Shown: positions 42,539 through 51,858, counted from the stretch's first letter. The stretch is DNA of 64,000 nt from Flavobacteriales bacterium (GCA_016704485.1 JADJAA010000001.1:2046001-2110000), one strand, 5' to 3'. Notes: a model not told the origin generated them from the sequence alone. Made by a program: numbers and translations.

Positions 42539-43714
42539 ATGACCTATCGTTTTTTGACCATCGCCGCTGCTTGTTTCGTTATCCCAGCCTTTCTGTTTGC
42601 CCAGGATGAGCCCAAGGACGAGGAAGAGAACAACATGATCTCCAACGGAAGCTTCGAAACCACCGAGGGTAAGATGAAACGTACGGGCAATCTCGAGCAG
42701 GCCACAGGTTGGAAGAGCCCAACGGAAGTTATAGCAGATGTGTTTACCGAGACGGTAGCAGGCGCTCCGATAAGTGCTCCGCGCAATCAGTTCGGGGATC
42801 AATCCGCGCTGGATGGGATCAATTATGCTGGTGTGCTCTGGTGGAGCTATCAGAACAAGCAGCCGCGCTCATACATGCAGGCCAAATTCAAGAAGATGTT
42901 GAAGAAGGGCGAGAAGTATTGTGTGAAGTACTACATCAGCCTAGCCGACCTCAGCAAATACAGCACCAATGAGATCGGAGCCTATGTCAGTAAGGTTCCT
43001 GTTGACAAGAAGGACATGAATTCGCTTACGTACAATGCGCAAGTTCCGCTTCTCAAGGATCAGGTGTATAATGATATGTTCAGCTGGCAGGGCGTGTGCG
43101 GGATCTACGAGGCCAATGGAGATGAACAGTATCTGATCATTGGCAATTTCGCTGCCAACGAAAGCACGACCAACGAAAAAGTAAAGCGTCCGAAAGGAGA
43201 AAGCCGTCCTCAGGTCATGAACGCTTACTACTACATCGACGACGTAAGTGTTACGGCCGTGAAGAACAGAAGCGATTGTTCATGCAAACAGATCGATGAG
43301 GCCGAAAGTGAATACATTTTCAGTAAGCGCGGAGCCATGGCGAGTAACCTGACTCCGGCTGCCAAGGTCGAGCAGCAAGTGATCTACTTCAAGCGCTTTC
43401 AGCAAGGTATCGATCGGAGCATGGAGACCTGGATCACGGATCTGGTAGAGGCGATGAAAGCCGATTCTTCGATCACCGTGAAATTGAACGGTTTCATCGA
43501 CGAGACGGAAAAAGCCCGTATGGCCATGCGTCCTGATCTGGAAACACTTGGTTTGGAGCGTGCTGATACCGTAAAGGAAGCCTTGGTTGAAGAAGGCATC
43601 GATGCAGCACGTATCACCACATCCGCCGGGCCAAAAGACACGCCAGCGGACGATAGCGGCACCGAAACCGGTGAAAGCAAGAACCGCAGGGTAGAGGTGG
43701 ACGTTGTTCAGTAG
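42539..43714 (+). CDS. OmpA-family outer-membrane protein
   Basis: 391 residues with a signal peptide (MTYRFLTIAAACFVIPAFLFA). A ~220-residue N-terminal domain opens MISNGSFETTEGKMKR, resembling that of the T9SS protein at 26033. A C-terminal OmpA-like peptidoglycan-binding domain (~residues 285-391) reads TVKLNGFIDETEKA, LGLERADTVKEALVEEGID and TGESKNRRVEVDV. It probably tethers the outer membrane to peptidoglycan. A TAAATTGG -7-like element and a 7-base hairpin lie upstream (42474-42502). Confidence 0.85.
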   Translation: MTYRFLTIAAACFVIPAFLFAQDEPKDEEENNMISNGSFETTEGKMKRTGNLEQATGWKSPTEVIADVFTETVAGAPISAPRNQFGDQSALDGINYAGVLWWSYQNKQPRSYMQAKFKKMLKKGEKYCVKYYISLADLSKYSTNEIGAYVSKVPVDKKDMNSLTYNAQVPLLKDQVYNDMFSWQGVCGIYEANGDEQYLIIGNFAANESTTNEKVKRPKGESRPQVMNAYYYIDDVSVTAVKNRSDCSCKQIDEAESEYIFSKRGAMASNLTPAAKVEQQVIYFKRFQQGIDRSMETWITDLVEAMKADSSITVKLNGFIDETEKARMAMRPDLETLGLERADTVKEALVEEGIDAARITTSAGPKDTPADDSGTETGESKNRRVEVDVVQ

Positions 43715-43769
43715 ACCCGTTATTGGTGGTTCAAGTTCACTGATCGAAGTTGCACCATACATTGCGCCA

Positions 43770-45095
43770 ATGCAAAAGGGCGACCCACGTGTGATCAGTG
43801 GTTGGACGATGTACGATTGGGCCAACTCGGTCTACTCGCTTACCATTACATCCGCCGTATTTCCCGTCTTTTATGCCGCCATTACAATAGATGGCGATCT
43901 GGATAAGGTCATGGACCGCTACGGTCTACCGGCCATGTCGCTTTACTCGTATGTGATCTCAGCCAGTTTTCTGCTGATCGCACTGGTGGCCCCGATCCTG
44001 AGCGGCATCGCAGACCATACCGGACAGAAAAAGAAATTCCTGAAAGCTTTCTGTTACCTGGGTGCATTAAGCTGCGCGGGCCTGTTCTTTTTTGATGTGG
44101 ACCATTTATGGCTCGGCCTCATGTTCGCCATGCTTGCCAGTATCGGTTACAGCGGTAGTTTGATCTTCTACGACGCGTTCCTTCCTGAGATCGCTGAGCC
44201 CAAGGACCATGATCGCATCAGCGCTCGTGGCTATATGATGGGCTATATCGGAAGCGTGTTCCTGCTCATTCTCAACTTGGCCATGGTGATGAGTCCGGAG
44301 TCGTTCGGTATACCGGATCGCGATGGACTACCGGCCCGCATTACGTTCATTACCGTTGGTATCTGGTGGGCCGTGTTCGCACAGTTCGCCTTCCGTGTGC
44401 TACCGGATAACCCCTATCACCGTAAACCCAGTGGAAACATCATCGCCAACGGCTACCGCGAATTGAGGAAAGTGTGGGTGCAACTCAAAAGCACCACCCG
44501 CCTACGTCGCTTTCTCACTGCGTTTTTCATGTTCAACATGGGCATACAGACGGTGATGTACCTCGCAGTCACCTATGCCAAGCAAGAGGTAATGGAACTC
44601 AATGATGTTGGAGAGCCTGTGCCCATCAGCGACCAGAGCTTGATCACCAGTATCCTCTTGATCCAATTGCTCGCAGCCGTCGGTGCTTACCTCTTCGTTG
44701 TGCTCAGCAAACGTCTGGGAAATCTGAACGCGCTTATGGTAGGCTGCACGTTGTGGATCGGCATGTGCGTTGCCGCTTATCATGTGCAGTGGGCCACGCA
44801 ATTTTATGCGCTGGCGTGTGGTGTAGGGTTGATCATGGGCGGGAGCCAGGCGCTTTCGCGTAGTACGTACTCCAAGTTCCTGCCGGAGACCATTGATCAC
44901 GCGTCCTACTTTTCGTTCTACGACGTCAGTTTCTATCTGAGTACAGTGCTTGGCACGTTCGCTTATGGAGCGGTCTACCAGATCACGGACGATCTGCGGA
45001 ATACCATTGTGGCCGTTGGTTCCTTCTTTGTGATCGGACTGGTATTGTTGCTTCGGGTTCCGAAGGAAGAATCTCCTTCCGTACAGAGTGCGTAG
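43770..45095 (+). CDS. MFS transporter, UMF1/Atg22-like
   Basis: 441 residues with twelve predicted helices. The N-terminal SGWTMYDWANSVYSLTITSAVFPVFY is the hallmark of the UMF1 family (vacuole effluxer Atg22-like), and MGGSQALSRSTYSKFLPE is the second conserved block. The substrate is unknown; Atg22 exports amino acids from vacuoles. ATG 43770 is used because it is the first residue of the family N-terminus; earlier in-frame codons overlap the OmpA gene. Confidence 0.88.
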   Translation: MQKGDPRVISGWTMYDWANSVYSLTITSAVFPVFYAAITIDGDLDKVMDRYGLPAMSLYSYVISASFLLIALVAPILSGIADHTGQKKKFLKAFCYLGALSCAGLFFFDVDHLWLGLMFAMLASIGYSGSLIFYDAFLPEIAEPKDHDRISARGYMMGYIGSVFLLILNLAMVMSPESFGIPDRDGLPARITFITVGIWWAVFAQFAFRVLPDNPYHRKPSGNIIANGYRELRKVWVQLKSTTRLRRFLTAFFMFNMGIQTVMYLAVTYAKQEVMELNDVGEPVPISDQSLITSILLIQLLAAVGAYLFVVLSKRLGNLNALMVGCTLWIGMCVAAYHVQWATQFYALACGVGLIMGGSQALSRSTYSKFLPETIDHASYFSFYDVSFYLSTVLGTFAYGAVYQITDDLRNTIVAVGSFFVIGLVLLLRVPKEESPSVQSA

Positions 45096-45099
45096 CCGT

Positions 45100-45107
45100 T
45101 ACTTTCG
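45100..45107 (+). promoter_or_regulatory. probable -7 element of lhgO
   Basis: TACTTTCG, one mismatch from TAnnTTTG, 19 bases before the ATG at 45127. Confidence 0.42.
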
Positions 45108-45126
45108 CAGCCGTTCAGAACACGAT

Positions 45127-46353
45127 ATGGCAGAGCAGAATTCTTGGGATGTGATCATCATTGGCGGCGGGATCGTGGGTGCTGGAACGTTCTACAAATT
45201 GCAGACCCGCTATCCGGAACTGCGCGTACTTCTTCTTGAAAAAGAGAATGCCCTGGCCGATCACCAGACCGGACACAACAGCGGTGTGATCCATAGCGGG
45301 ATCTATTACAAGCCGGGCAGTTACAAAGCCAAAAATTGCGTGGAAGGGCGAAGAGAATTAGTTGCCTTTGCAAAGGAGCATGGCGTGAAGCACGACATCT
45401 GCGGTAAGCTCATCGTGGCCACCAAGAAGGACGAGTTGGAACGTCTCGAGAAGATCTACAATACCGGTGTCGCGAATGGGATCGAGGACATGCAGCGTAT
45501 CTCGGTTGCTGAAATGCGCGAGATCGAACCATTCGTACAAGGCATAGCCGGTTTGCGTGTGGGGTGCACAGGCATTATTGATTTTCGAGGTGCTACCGAG
45601 AAGATGACGGAGATCGCGTTGCGCATCAATCCGAATAGCAAAGTAAGTGTAGGAGAGGAGGTGCTGAGTACAGAGCAACTTGGTTCCACAAGTACCATCT
45701 CAACTTCCAAAGGCACCTATACCACGCGGTATGCGATCTTTTGTGGTGGTCTACAAAGCGATCGCTTGGCACGAAAGGATGGCGCTACTGTCAAGGAGCA
45801 GATCGTCGGTTTCCGGGGCGATTACTACGACCTTACCGATGAAGGGAAACACAAAGTGAAACACCTGATCTATCCCGTTCCTGATCCGCGCTTCCCATTT
45901 CTGGGCGTACACTTTACACGCATGACGGATGGCAGCATTGAATGCGGTCCCAATGCGGTGTTCACCTTCAAACGCGAAGGATACGGTAAAACGGATTTCA
46001 GTTTGAAGGATACCGTGGATGCGCTGACCTATGGCGGCACTTGGAAACTCTTCTTCAAGAACATGTCCTATGGGATTGATGAATACCGCCGTGCATTCAG
46101 CAAACGATTGTTCCTGAAAACGCTACAAGGGCTTATTCCATCGTTGACCATGGACGACATTAAGCCCGGTCGTGCTGGTGTGCGCGCAATGCTTTTAGGT
46201 ACCGATGGCAATATGGTCGATGACTTCCGGATCGAACGGCGCGGGAATCATATACACGTGCTGAACGCTCCTTCACCTGCTGCAACCGCTGCACTGGCCA
46301 TCGGCGAGGAGATCGTGAACATGGCAGCGGAACAACTCAAGATAGGGAAGTGA
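45127..46353 (+). CDS. lhgO: L-2-hydroxyglutarate oxidase/dehydrogenase
   Basis: A 408-residue FAD enzyme of the DAO family. The dinucleotide loop GGGIVGAG is near residue 14, followed by LLLEKENALADHQTGHNSGVIHSGIYY, a highly conserved stretch of L-2-hydroxyglutarate oxidases, and GVRAMLLG near the C-terminus. It oxidises L-2-hydroxyglutarate, formed by side reactions of TCA dehydrogenases, back to 2-oxoglutarate (a metabolite-repair step). The start at 45127 is set by the -7 element and the family N-terminus. Confidence 0.92.
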   Translation: MAEQNSWDVIIIGGGIVGAGTFYKLQTRYPELRVLLLEKENALADHQTGHNSGVIHSGIYYKPGSYKAKNCVEGRRELVAFAKEHGVKHDICGKLIVATKKDELERLEKIYNTGVANGIEDMQRISVAEMREIEPFVQGIAGLRVGCTGIIDFRGATEKMTEIALRINPNSKVSVGEEVLSTEQLGSTSTISTSKGTYTTRYAIFCGGLQSDRLARKDGATVKEQIVGFRGDYYDLTDEGKHKVKHLIYPVPDPRFPFLGVHFTRMTDGSIECGPNAVFTFKREGYGKTDFSLKDTVDALTYGGTWKLFFKNMSYGIDEYRRAFSKRLFLKTLQGLIPSLTMDDIKPGRAGVRAMLLGTDGNMVDDFRIERRGNHIHVLNAPSPAATAALAIGEEIVNMAAEQLKIGK

Positions 46354-46359
46354 AGGGAT

Positions 46360-46550
46360 TAGCTGATCTGTCAATAGGTTGATTAGCTGAAGTCCCAATG
46401 GGGCTGCGGAGCTTTTGGATCATTCCTTCAGATCACGGCGCTTTTCGCCGAATTGAAAGTTAGATCCTACGCGACGCGTTCAATACTATTGGACAGCACT
46501 TTTAGCTGATCAGCTTTTTAGTTCATCAGCTGATCAGTCATCAGCTGTTC
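46360..46550. repeat. intergenic AGCTGAT repeat region between convergent genes
   Basis: Contains GATTAGCTGA twice (46358-46367, 46381-46390), a perfect 12-base palindrome AGCTGATCAGCT (46504-46515), and a second palindrome ATCAGCTGAT (46526-46535). A short CGGCG/CGCCG hairpin lies at 46436-46450. No gene is seen; these may form the transcription end of lhgO and of the convergent gene. Confidence 0.75.
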
Positions 46551-47091
46551 AAACGATCTTGAACTGGTCCTGTACTTCTGCCCAATCGAAGGTGAAGTAG
46601 CTCATCAACCCGTTCAGACGCTTCAATACGATCGGGTTCGGTGCTTTCATTTCACGGAAGTACGTGTCCTGGAAACAGAACAGATCATACTGGTGGAAAA
46701 GCACCTTGCCCATTGCGTAGATCGTGTTCTTGCTCGGTGCATTGAGGCGCGTCATATGGGACTGGATCGCTTTGATCTCCACTTCGAGATCACTCCCTAC
46801 ATGCCCTATGGCCTGTGCAAATTTTGAAATGCATAAGGAATACATGCGTTTATCGAGACCCGGACCAAGCGTATTTTTCATCTCGATCAAGTTGCCGGCC
46901 AGGACCACCATCGTGAATGGAATGTCGTCGTTCTCTTTGATAGCAGGTGATACCAAGAACTCTGGCGCTTCGTTCAATTCCGCAGCTATCGCGGGGAAAC
47001 CGTTCTCGGCGAGTTCCAAGATGGCGTTAACGAACACGTTCGCTAACTTATCCTCGGTTATCTTCTTCTTTCCGAACAATGTAGCTATCAT
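46549..47091 (-). CDS. conserved-looking hypothetical protein
   Basis: 180 residues starting MIATLFGKKKITEDKLANVFVNAI, apparently cytosolic and mostly helical, with no signal peptide or membrane segment. It has good codon usage and a coherent hydrophobic pattern (FTMVVLAGNLIEM, NTIYAMGKVLFHQYDLF, LNGLMSYFTFDW). I recognise no domain. It is divergent from the DinB gene and convergent with lhgO. Real gene: likely; function: unknown. Confidence 0.75.
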   Translation of the reverse strand: MIATLFGKKKITEDKLANVFVNAILELAENGFPAIAAELNEAPEFLVSPAIKENDDIPFTMVVLAGNLIEMKNTLGPGLDKRMYSLCISKFAQAIGHVGSDLEVEIKAIQSHMTRLNAPSKNTIYAMGKVLFHQYDLFCFQDTYFREMKAPNPIVLKRLNGLMSYFTFDWAEVQDQFKIV

Positions 47092-47187
47092 GAGTCCTTA
47101 GTTCGTGCGAATTTGAGACCTTTATTGCTGCATCACAACCCTTACTCCAACCATCTTTTAACAAGGTTATCCACTAAAACCCGGAAT

Positions 47188-47661
47188 ATGAAGCCTTTGA
47201 TCGACCACTACGCGGATTACACTCTTTGGGCCAATACACGTTTCGTCGAGCGCTTGTCCAAAGAGCCGGATACCTTTCTGGACAAGCCAGTCGCAAGTAG
47301 TTTCCCTTCGCTTCGTGCTACGTTGATGCACATACGGAACGCCGAGAACACATGGCGGTGCCGGTTGGATGGGGTTGCTTCAGCATGGCCAGCAGAAACC
47401 GATGATTCACTTGGAACCGTCCTTACCTATGCCCGATCATGGCACGAAAAAGTGCGCGGAATGGACGAGAATAAATTGGCGCAAGTGATCACCTACAAGG
47501 ACCTTCGGGGTAATGCCCATGCGCAACCGGCTTGGTACATGATCATGCATTGCTGCAACCACAGCACCCAACACCGCGGTCAGTTGATCACGATGATGCG
47601 CGCTCTTGAACTCACCGATATCCCGGCGAATGACATGATCGTCTACCAACGGTCGTTGTGA
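47188..47661 (+). CDS. DinB family protein
   Basis: 157 residues with the four-helix DinB fold pattern: YADYTLWANTRFVERL at the start, MHIRNAENTW in the second helix, and the metal-binding NHSTQHRGQL (His-x3-His) near the end. The three histidines could bind a divalent metal. Family members include thiol transferases and DNA-damage-inducible proteins; the substrate here is unknown. ATG 47188 begins the conserved first helix and is preferred over 47113. Confidence 0.87.
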   Translation: MKPLIDHYADYTLWANTRFVERLSKEPDTFLDKPVASSFPSLRATLMHIRNAENTWRCRLDGVASAWPAETDDSLGTVLTYARSWHEKVRGMDENKLAQVITYKDLRGNAHAQPAWYMIMHCCNHSTQHRGQLITMMRALELTDIPANDMIVYQRSL

Positions 47662-47674
47662 ACGCAGGACCTGA

Positions 47675-48346
47675 TCAATCGATCGCCACAGGGTCGCCGA
47701 GGAACTTGGGCTCCTTGCCCAACAGCAGATCCAAGAAGACCTTCACACGTGCGCCTTTTTCGCGTATGCGCGTTTTCCACCCGCTGTTCGATCCTACGTC
47801 ACGTGCATTGTATCCTACCACGTTGAGGCCGGCTTTACGTCCGATGTACACAGCGCGCTCATTGTGGAAACGCTGACTGATCACCGTGAAAGATCGTTGC
47901 CCGAATACTTCCTTCGCTCGCACGACACTATCGAAAGTGCGAAAACCCGCATAGTCCAAGGTGATGCGTGCGCTGTCCACACCCGCAGCGATCAAGGCTT
48001 TCTGCATCACGAATGGCTCGTTGTAATTAAGCGTACGGTTATCGCCACTCACCAATAAATGCTCCACCTTGCCCGCCTTCAATAACTCCACGGCAGCATC
48101 GATCCGATACGTAAAGTAAGGATTTGGAGAACCACCACGGACCTTGGAAGATGTGCCCAACACCACGCCGACCATGTTGTACGGCAACCCTTCGGTCGTA
48201 TCACTTACGAACGGAGCTGCGGTTTCCGTGATCTTTTTATCGCACCACCACAAGGTGAAGCCGATCCCCAGAAAAAGAAGAACGATCACCACGCGAATGC
48301 TCCAGTGAAGAACAATGCGTTTCAACTTGATGAGGATCTTATTCAT
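47675..48346 (-). CDS. YdcF/SanA-like membrane-anchored DUF218 protein
   Basis: 223 residues with one N-terminal helix (VLHWSIRVVIVLLFLGIGFTLWW), then a DUF218 domain: MVGVVLGTSSKVRGGSPNPYFTYRIDAAVELLKAGKVEHLLVSG in pieces, RITLDYAGFRTFDSVVRA and QRFHNERAVYI. SanA of E. coli acts in envelope barrier function. ATG 48346 is chosen because it precedes the basic segment and helix; an upstream in-frame ATG adds unrelated residues. Confidence 0.87.
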   Translation of the reverse strand: MNKILIKLKRIVLHWSIRVVIVLLFLGIGFTLWWCDKKITETAAPFVSDTTEGLPYNMVGVVLGTSSKVRGGSPNPYFTYRIDAAVELLKAGKVEHLLVSGDNRTLNYNEPFVMQKALIAAGVDSARITLDYAGFRTFDSVVRAKEVFGQRSFTVISQRFHNERAVYIGRKAGLNVVGYNARDVGSNSGWKTRIREKGARVKVFLDLLLGKEPKFLGDPVAID

Positions 48347-48400
48347 GCAACACCTTTCAGCACAACGACCTTGCCAGTTATCACCTGATCGCACCCCGTT

Positions 48401-49759
48401 CTACGTAGCTAGCAGATCAACGCCTGTATAATTCCGCGGTGTTAACGCTTTCAATTGGGTGCGTAGTGTATCGCTCACTTCCAACTTGTCGATGAACGCA
48501 GCGATATCCGCCTGAGTTACTTTCTCCTTGCCACGGGTAAGGTCTTTCAGCAGCTCATAAGGTTGCGGGTGACCAGCACGGCGTAGCATCGTTTGGATAC
48601 CTTCTGCAACAACTGCCCATTGCGCATCCAGATCACGATCAATGGCGCTCTCGTTCAGTAAAAGTTTCACCAGCCCTTTATGAATGCTATCGATAGCGAT
48701 CATGGTATGTGCCATCGGTGAACCGATGTTCCGCGTAACGGTGCTGTCCGTAAGATCGCGCTGCAACCGACTGATCGGTAGTTTCTCGCTCAAGTGACCG
48801 AATAATGCGTTGGCCATGCCGAGGTTTCCTTCCGCATTCTCGAAATCGATCGGATTCACTTTGTGCGGCATTGCGCTGCTACCGATCTCGCCCGCCTTGG
48901 TCTGTTGGCGGAAGTAATCCATGCTTATGTATTGCCAAAGATCACGGCACAGGTCGATCAAAATGATGTTCACGCGGCGTATGGCATCGAAGAGCGCGGC
49001 CATATCATCGTAATGCTCTATCTGCGTAGTGAACCGCTGGCGGCGCAAGCCGAGTTTTTCATGCACGAAGCTGTCGGCCAAAGCAGCCCAATCATATTCC
49101 GGATACGCAACATGATGCGCATTGAAATTGCCTGTTGCTCCACCGAACTTACTGCTGAACGAAATGGCTTTCAGGTGTTCCAACTGCCTGAGCAAGCGCT
49201 CTACGAATACTTCCAATTCCTTGCCCAAGCGTGTGGGTGAGGCCGGCTGACCATGCGTGCGAGCAAGCATCGGCACATGCGCCCATTCCTTCGCCATGGA
49301 ATGCAACGCATCAACAACAGTGGATATTTTTGGAATGTACAAGATGCTCGTGAATTCCTTCAATAGAAGTGGGGTAGCTGTGTTGTTGATGTCCTGCGAC
49401 GTCAATCCAAAATGCACGAACTCTTTCTGTTCTCCTATGCCCAGCTCGCTCAACCGTTCCTTCAACCAATATTCCACAGCCTTTACATCGTGGTTGGTAG
49501 TCTTCTCAATGTCCTTGATGGCTTGCGCGTCTTCAACGGAAAGCGCAGCAATACGACCGAATAGGGGATCCAGCCTGCGCACGTCCGTGCCCTTCAGTTC
49601 CGGCAACGGGATCTCGCATAAGAACCGGAAGTAGGTGAGCTCTACCATTAACCGGTAGCGGATCAGCGCATGCTCACTGAACCAGATCGATAGTGGTGCA
49701 GTGGTTTTCCAATAGCGCCCATCCAAAGGCGAGATCGCGGTAAGGGGTTGAAGATCCAT
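48401..49759 (-). CDS. purB: adenylosuccinate lyase
   Basis: 452 residues of the fumarase/aspartase superfamily: MDLQPLTAISPLDGRYW, HFGLTSQDINNTATPL, MLARTHGQPASPTRLGKEL and the flexible catalytic loop SSAMPHKVNPIDFENAEGN. It acts twice in purine synthesis (SAICAR to AICAR; adenylosuccinate to AMP). The start at 49759 fits the family N-terminus and a -7 element 17 bases upstream. The longer open frame to 50173 lies over the EI24 gene and is spurious. Confidence 0.96.
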   Translation of the reverse strand: MDLQPLTAISPLDGRYWKTTAPLSIWFSEHALIRYRLMVELTYFRFLCEIPLPELKGTDVRRLDPLFGRIAALSVEDAQAIKDIEKTTNHDVKAVEYWLKERLSELGIGEQKEFVHFGLTSQDINNTATPLLLKEFTSILYIPKISTVVDALHSMAKEWAHVPMLARTHGQPASPTRLGKELEVFVERLLRQLEHLKAISFSSKFGGATGNFNAHHVAYPEYDWAALADSFVHEKLGLRRQRFTTQIEHYDDMAALFDAIRRVNIILIDLCRDLWQYISMDYFRQQTKAGEIGSSAMPHKVNPIDFENAEGNLGMANALFGHLSEKLPISRLQRDLTDSTVTRNIGSPMAHTMIAIDSIHKGLVKLLLNESAIDRDLDAQWAVVAEGIQTMLRRAGHPQPYELLKDLTRGKEKVTQADIAAFIDKLEVSDTLRTQLKALTPRNYTGVDLLAT

Positions 49760-49775
49760 GTGTTCTGAAGGGTTG

Positions 49776-49783
49776 CGAAGGTA
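49776..49783 (-). promoter_or_regulatory. probable -7 element of purB
   Basis: TACCTTCG on the minus strand, one mismatch from TAnnTTTG, 17 bases before the purB ATG. Confidence 0.45.
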
Positions 49784-49888
49784 GGGAGAGGGTAAATAGA
49801 ATGAAGAATGAAGAATGTAGAAATTTGAATTTCTTCTAATGGTTGAAGGACACGTATTATCGGCCCAGCATTTGCTAACATTTGCGGC

Positions 49889-50713
49889 ATGCAATTCTTG
49901 CGCGACTTCACCCTTGGACTTGCTGGCTTTTTCAAGGCCTTTGGATTTGCCATGAGGAACCGCATGGCATGGATGTTCATTGTGCCGGCATTGTTGTGGG
50001 TCGTGCTGGCTTATGGTCTCTATTCGCTGTTGGATACACCCGTCGATACACTCTCCAATTGGTTGGCTGGTTTTCTGGATATTCCGGTGGCACCCGAAGC
50101 CCAAGGCTGGTGGAACGGTGTAAAAGCTTTTCTGAACGGAGCGCGTGAGATCATCGTGAGTTTCATACTGCACTTGGCTATCGTTTACCTCTTGTTCATC
50201 GCGAATAAGTACATCGTGCTGATCCTGCTTTCACCTTTATTGGCCTACGCTAGCGAGCGGACAGAAGAGATCCTTACAGGGAAAAACTATCCGTTCAGTT
50301 GGGCGCAACTACTGAAGGATGCCTTCCGCGGTGCGCTGATCGCATTACGGAACGGTGTCTTGGAATTAAGTATCTCCATCGGCATCTGGTTCGTTACCCT
50401 GTTCGTGCCATTCCTTGCACCGATCTCGTTCATCCTGCTCTTTCTGGTCTCGTCCTATTTCTACGGATTCTCCATGTTCGATTATGTGTTCGAACGACGC
50501 CGATACCGGATCACCGAAAGTGTGCGCGCAGTGAATGATCGTATAGGCCTGGTCATGGCGAACGGTAGTTTGTTCGGACTTGGAATGATGGTGCCGCTCT
50601 TCGGGATCATGTTCAGTCCGGTTATGGCATCCGTTGGCGCTGTGCTGGCAACAGTAGATAAGGAAGGTGCGTTGCCACAATTTGATACTTTCACACCGCA
50701 AGCGCCACATTAG
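49889..50713 (+). CDS. EI24 domain (CysZ-like) membrane protein
   Basis: 274 residues with four main hydrophobic stretches. The N-terminal FLRDFTLGLAGFFKAFGFAMRN is typical of EI24/CysZ-type proteins, as is the later FMFDYVFER-like SMFDYVFERRRY. CysZ relatives are sulfate channels in proteobacteria, but the Bacteroidota branch is uncharacterised. A CATTTG-type -7 (TAACATTTG, 49877-49885) ends 3 bases before the ATG, suggesting a leaderless message. The next gene starts 14 bases after its stop. Confidence 0.85.
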   Translation: MQFLRDFTLGLAGFFKAFGFAMRNRMAWMFIVPALLWVVLAYGLYSLLDTPVDTLSNWLAGFLDIPVAPEAQGWWNGVKAFLNGAREIIVSFILHLAIVYLLFIANKYIVLILLSPLLAYASERTEEILTGKNYPFSWAQLLKDAFRGALIALRNGVLELSISIGIWFVTLFVPFLAPISFILLFLVSSYFYGFSMFDYVFERRRYRITESVRAVNDRIGLVMANGSLFGLGMMVPLFGIMFSPVMASVGAVLATVDKEGALPQFDTFTPQAPH

Positions 50714-50727
50714 AAATTAAAGAACTG

Positions 50728-51084
50728 ATGCGAAACCAGATCATTCTACTACTTGCCCTCTGTTGCTCAGTATTCAACACAACAGCTCAGGATACGCTGC
50801 AAGTGCAGGACAGTATCCGCGTACAACTGTACGGCACAGTGATCGATGAGGTGTCCCAACAGCCGGTCTTTGAAACGCTTGTGGAATGGTACAATGCTGC
50901 GGGTAAACGACAGGCTGTAACGCAAACGAACGATGAAGGCCGCTACGCGCTATTCGTTTGGGCCGGTGAACCGATCGAGATCCGCATCACTGAGAACGGG
51001 TACGAGGAATTCATAGAAACACTTCCCGCTTTTAAACCCGGCGAAAGTGCCAGGGAATTCGTGCTCCGTTTGGTGCCGAAGTGA
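50728..51084 (+). CDS. small exported carboxypeptidase-regulatory-like protein
   Basis: 118 residues: a signal peptide (IILLLALCCSVFNTTA, cut before QD) followed by a single beta-sandwich resembling CarboxypepD_reg (VQLYGTVIDEVSQQPVFETLVEWYNAAGKRQAVTQTNDEGRYALFVWAG in pieces). Such domains are found at the start of TonB receptors and as solo periplasmic proteins. Probably cotranscribed with the EI24 gene. Confidence 0.78.
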   Translation: MRNQIILLLALCCSVFNTTAQDTLQVQDSIRVQLYGTVIDEVSQQPVFETLVEWYNAAGKRQAVTQTNDEGRYALFVWAGEPIEIRITENGYEEFIETLPAFKPGESAREFVLRLVPK

Positions 51085-51215
51085 TCTCAAGAGCTTGTGT
51101 GAATGCGTCCTTGAAGTGCCTAGCTGTTCAGGGATAGCTCAGGAGGTTCTTGTTTCTCGATCTTCTTCCTTTTCTTCTGGGCATATCTCTTTTCACGCTG
51201 CCCATCATTGCATTT

Positions 51216-51233
51216 ATACCCATAAATGGGTAT
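51216..51233. promoter_or_regulatory. inverted repeat, possible operator, before the exported gene at 51334
   Basis: ATACCCAT and ATGGGTAT separated by two bases, in a 249-base gap that otherwise shows nothing coding. No TAnnTTTG match is close, so the role is open. Confidence 0.3.
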
Positions 51234-51333
51234 TGTGGCCCCGTGATTGACCCTGCATCTTTACACTGTTGCTATCGAGCAACTATGCACCCGATCGACC
51301 ATCCTAATGAACCGTTCATCAACTCTCCCCAAG

Positions 51334-51828
51334 ATGAAAAGGCAAACTCAATTCCTTGTAGTTCTTGCTTTGCTAACAGCGTTCTTCGCGCTTCTCGGAA
51401 TAGGGCTTTACGCTACGCCTATCCAAGACCCGGTGAAAAAACCGTTGCTCATTACCGGATGGCTGCACGTACAGGATAGCACCGTGCACGATGTGATACT
51501 TGTTGTGGAATTGGAAGAGAATTTCTGTACACACTCGGAGATACTACCCAACGGACGATTCTACTTCGAGATACCGGTTGACGCCAAGGCACGTCTGGTC
51601 TTCAATAAGCCCGGCTACTTGACCAAGGAAGTTGTGATCGACACCCGCAATGCGCTGAACAACAAAGAAGCGACCAAGGTCAATAGCAAGGTCAAGTTCG
51701 ATATTGTATTGGAATCAACGGAGATCACCACAGGTAAACACTACTCCGGTCCGGTAGGCTCCATAACCTTCGTCAATGGCACCGGATTGATGAAAGTTAA
51801 ACACTATGAAAAGCTGGTCTCAAGGTGA
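51334..51828 (+). CDS. exported hypothetical protein with a regulatory-like beta-sandwich
   Basis: 164 residues. A signal peptide or anchor (FLVVLALLTAFFALLGIGLY) precedes a beta-rich domain (LLITGWLHVQDSTVHDVILVVEL, PNGRFYFEIPVDAKARLVF, GYLTKEVVIDTRNA) like a CarboxypepD_reg-type sandwich. Similar proteins occur singly in Bacteroidota genomes without known role. The ATG at 51334 gives the best signal peptide; in-frame codons at 51307 and 51247 lengthen it without adding a recognisable segment. Its end is 30 bases from the convergent gene. Confidence 0.7.
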   Translation: MKRQTQFLVVLALLTAFFALLGIGLYATPIQDPVKKPLLITGWLHVQDSTVHDVILVVELEENFCTHSEILPNGRFYFEIPVDAKARLVFNKPGYLTKEVVIDTRNALNNKEATKVNSKVKFDIVLESTEITTGKHYSGPVGSITFVNGTGLMKVKHYEKLVSR

Positions 51829-51858
51829 CTGAAGTAGGGATCATCTCCTTACAGCCCG

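Noticed and set aside
48401..50173. Longer purB with a 138-residue N-terminal extension
   Set aside because: The extension lies antisense over the EI24 gene and upstream of the -7 element; the family N-terminus starts at 49759.
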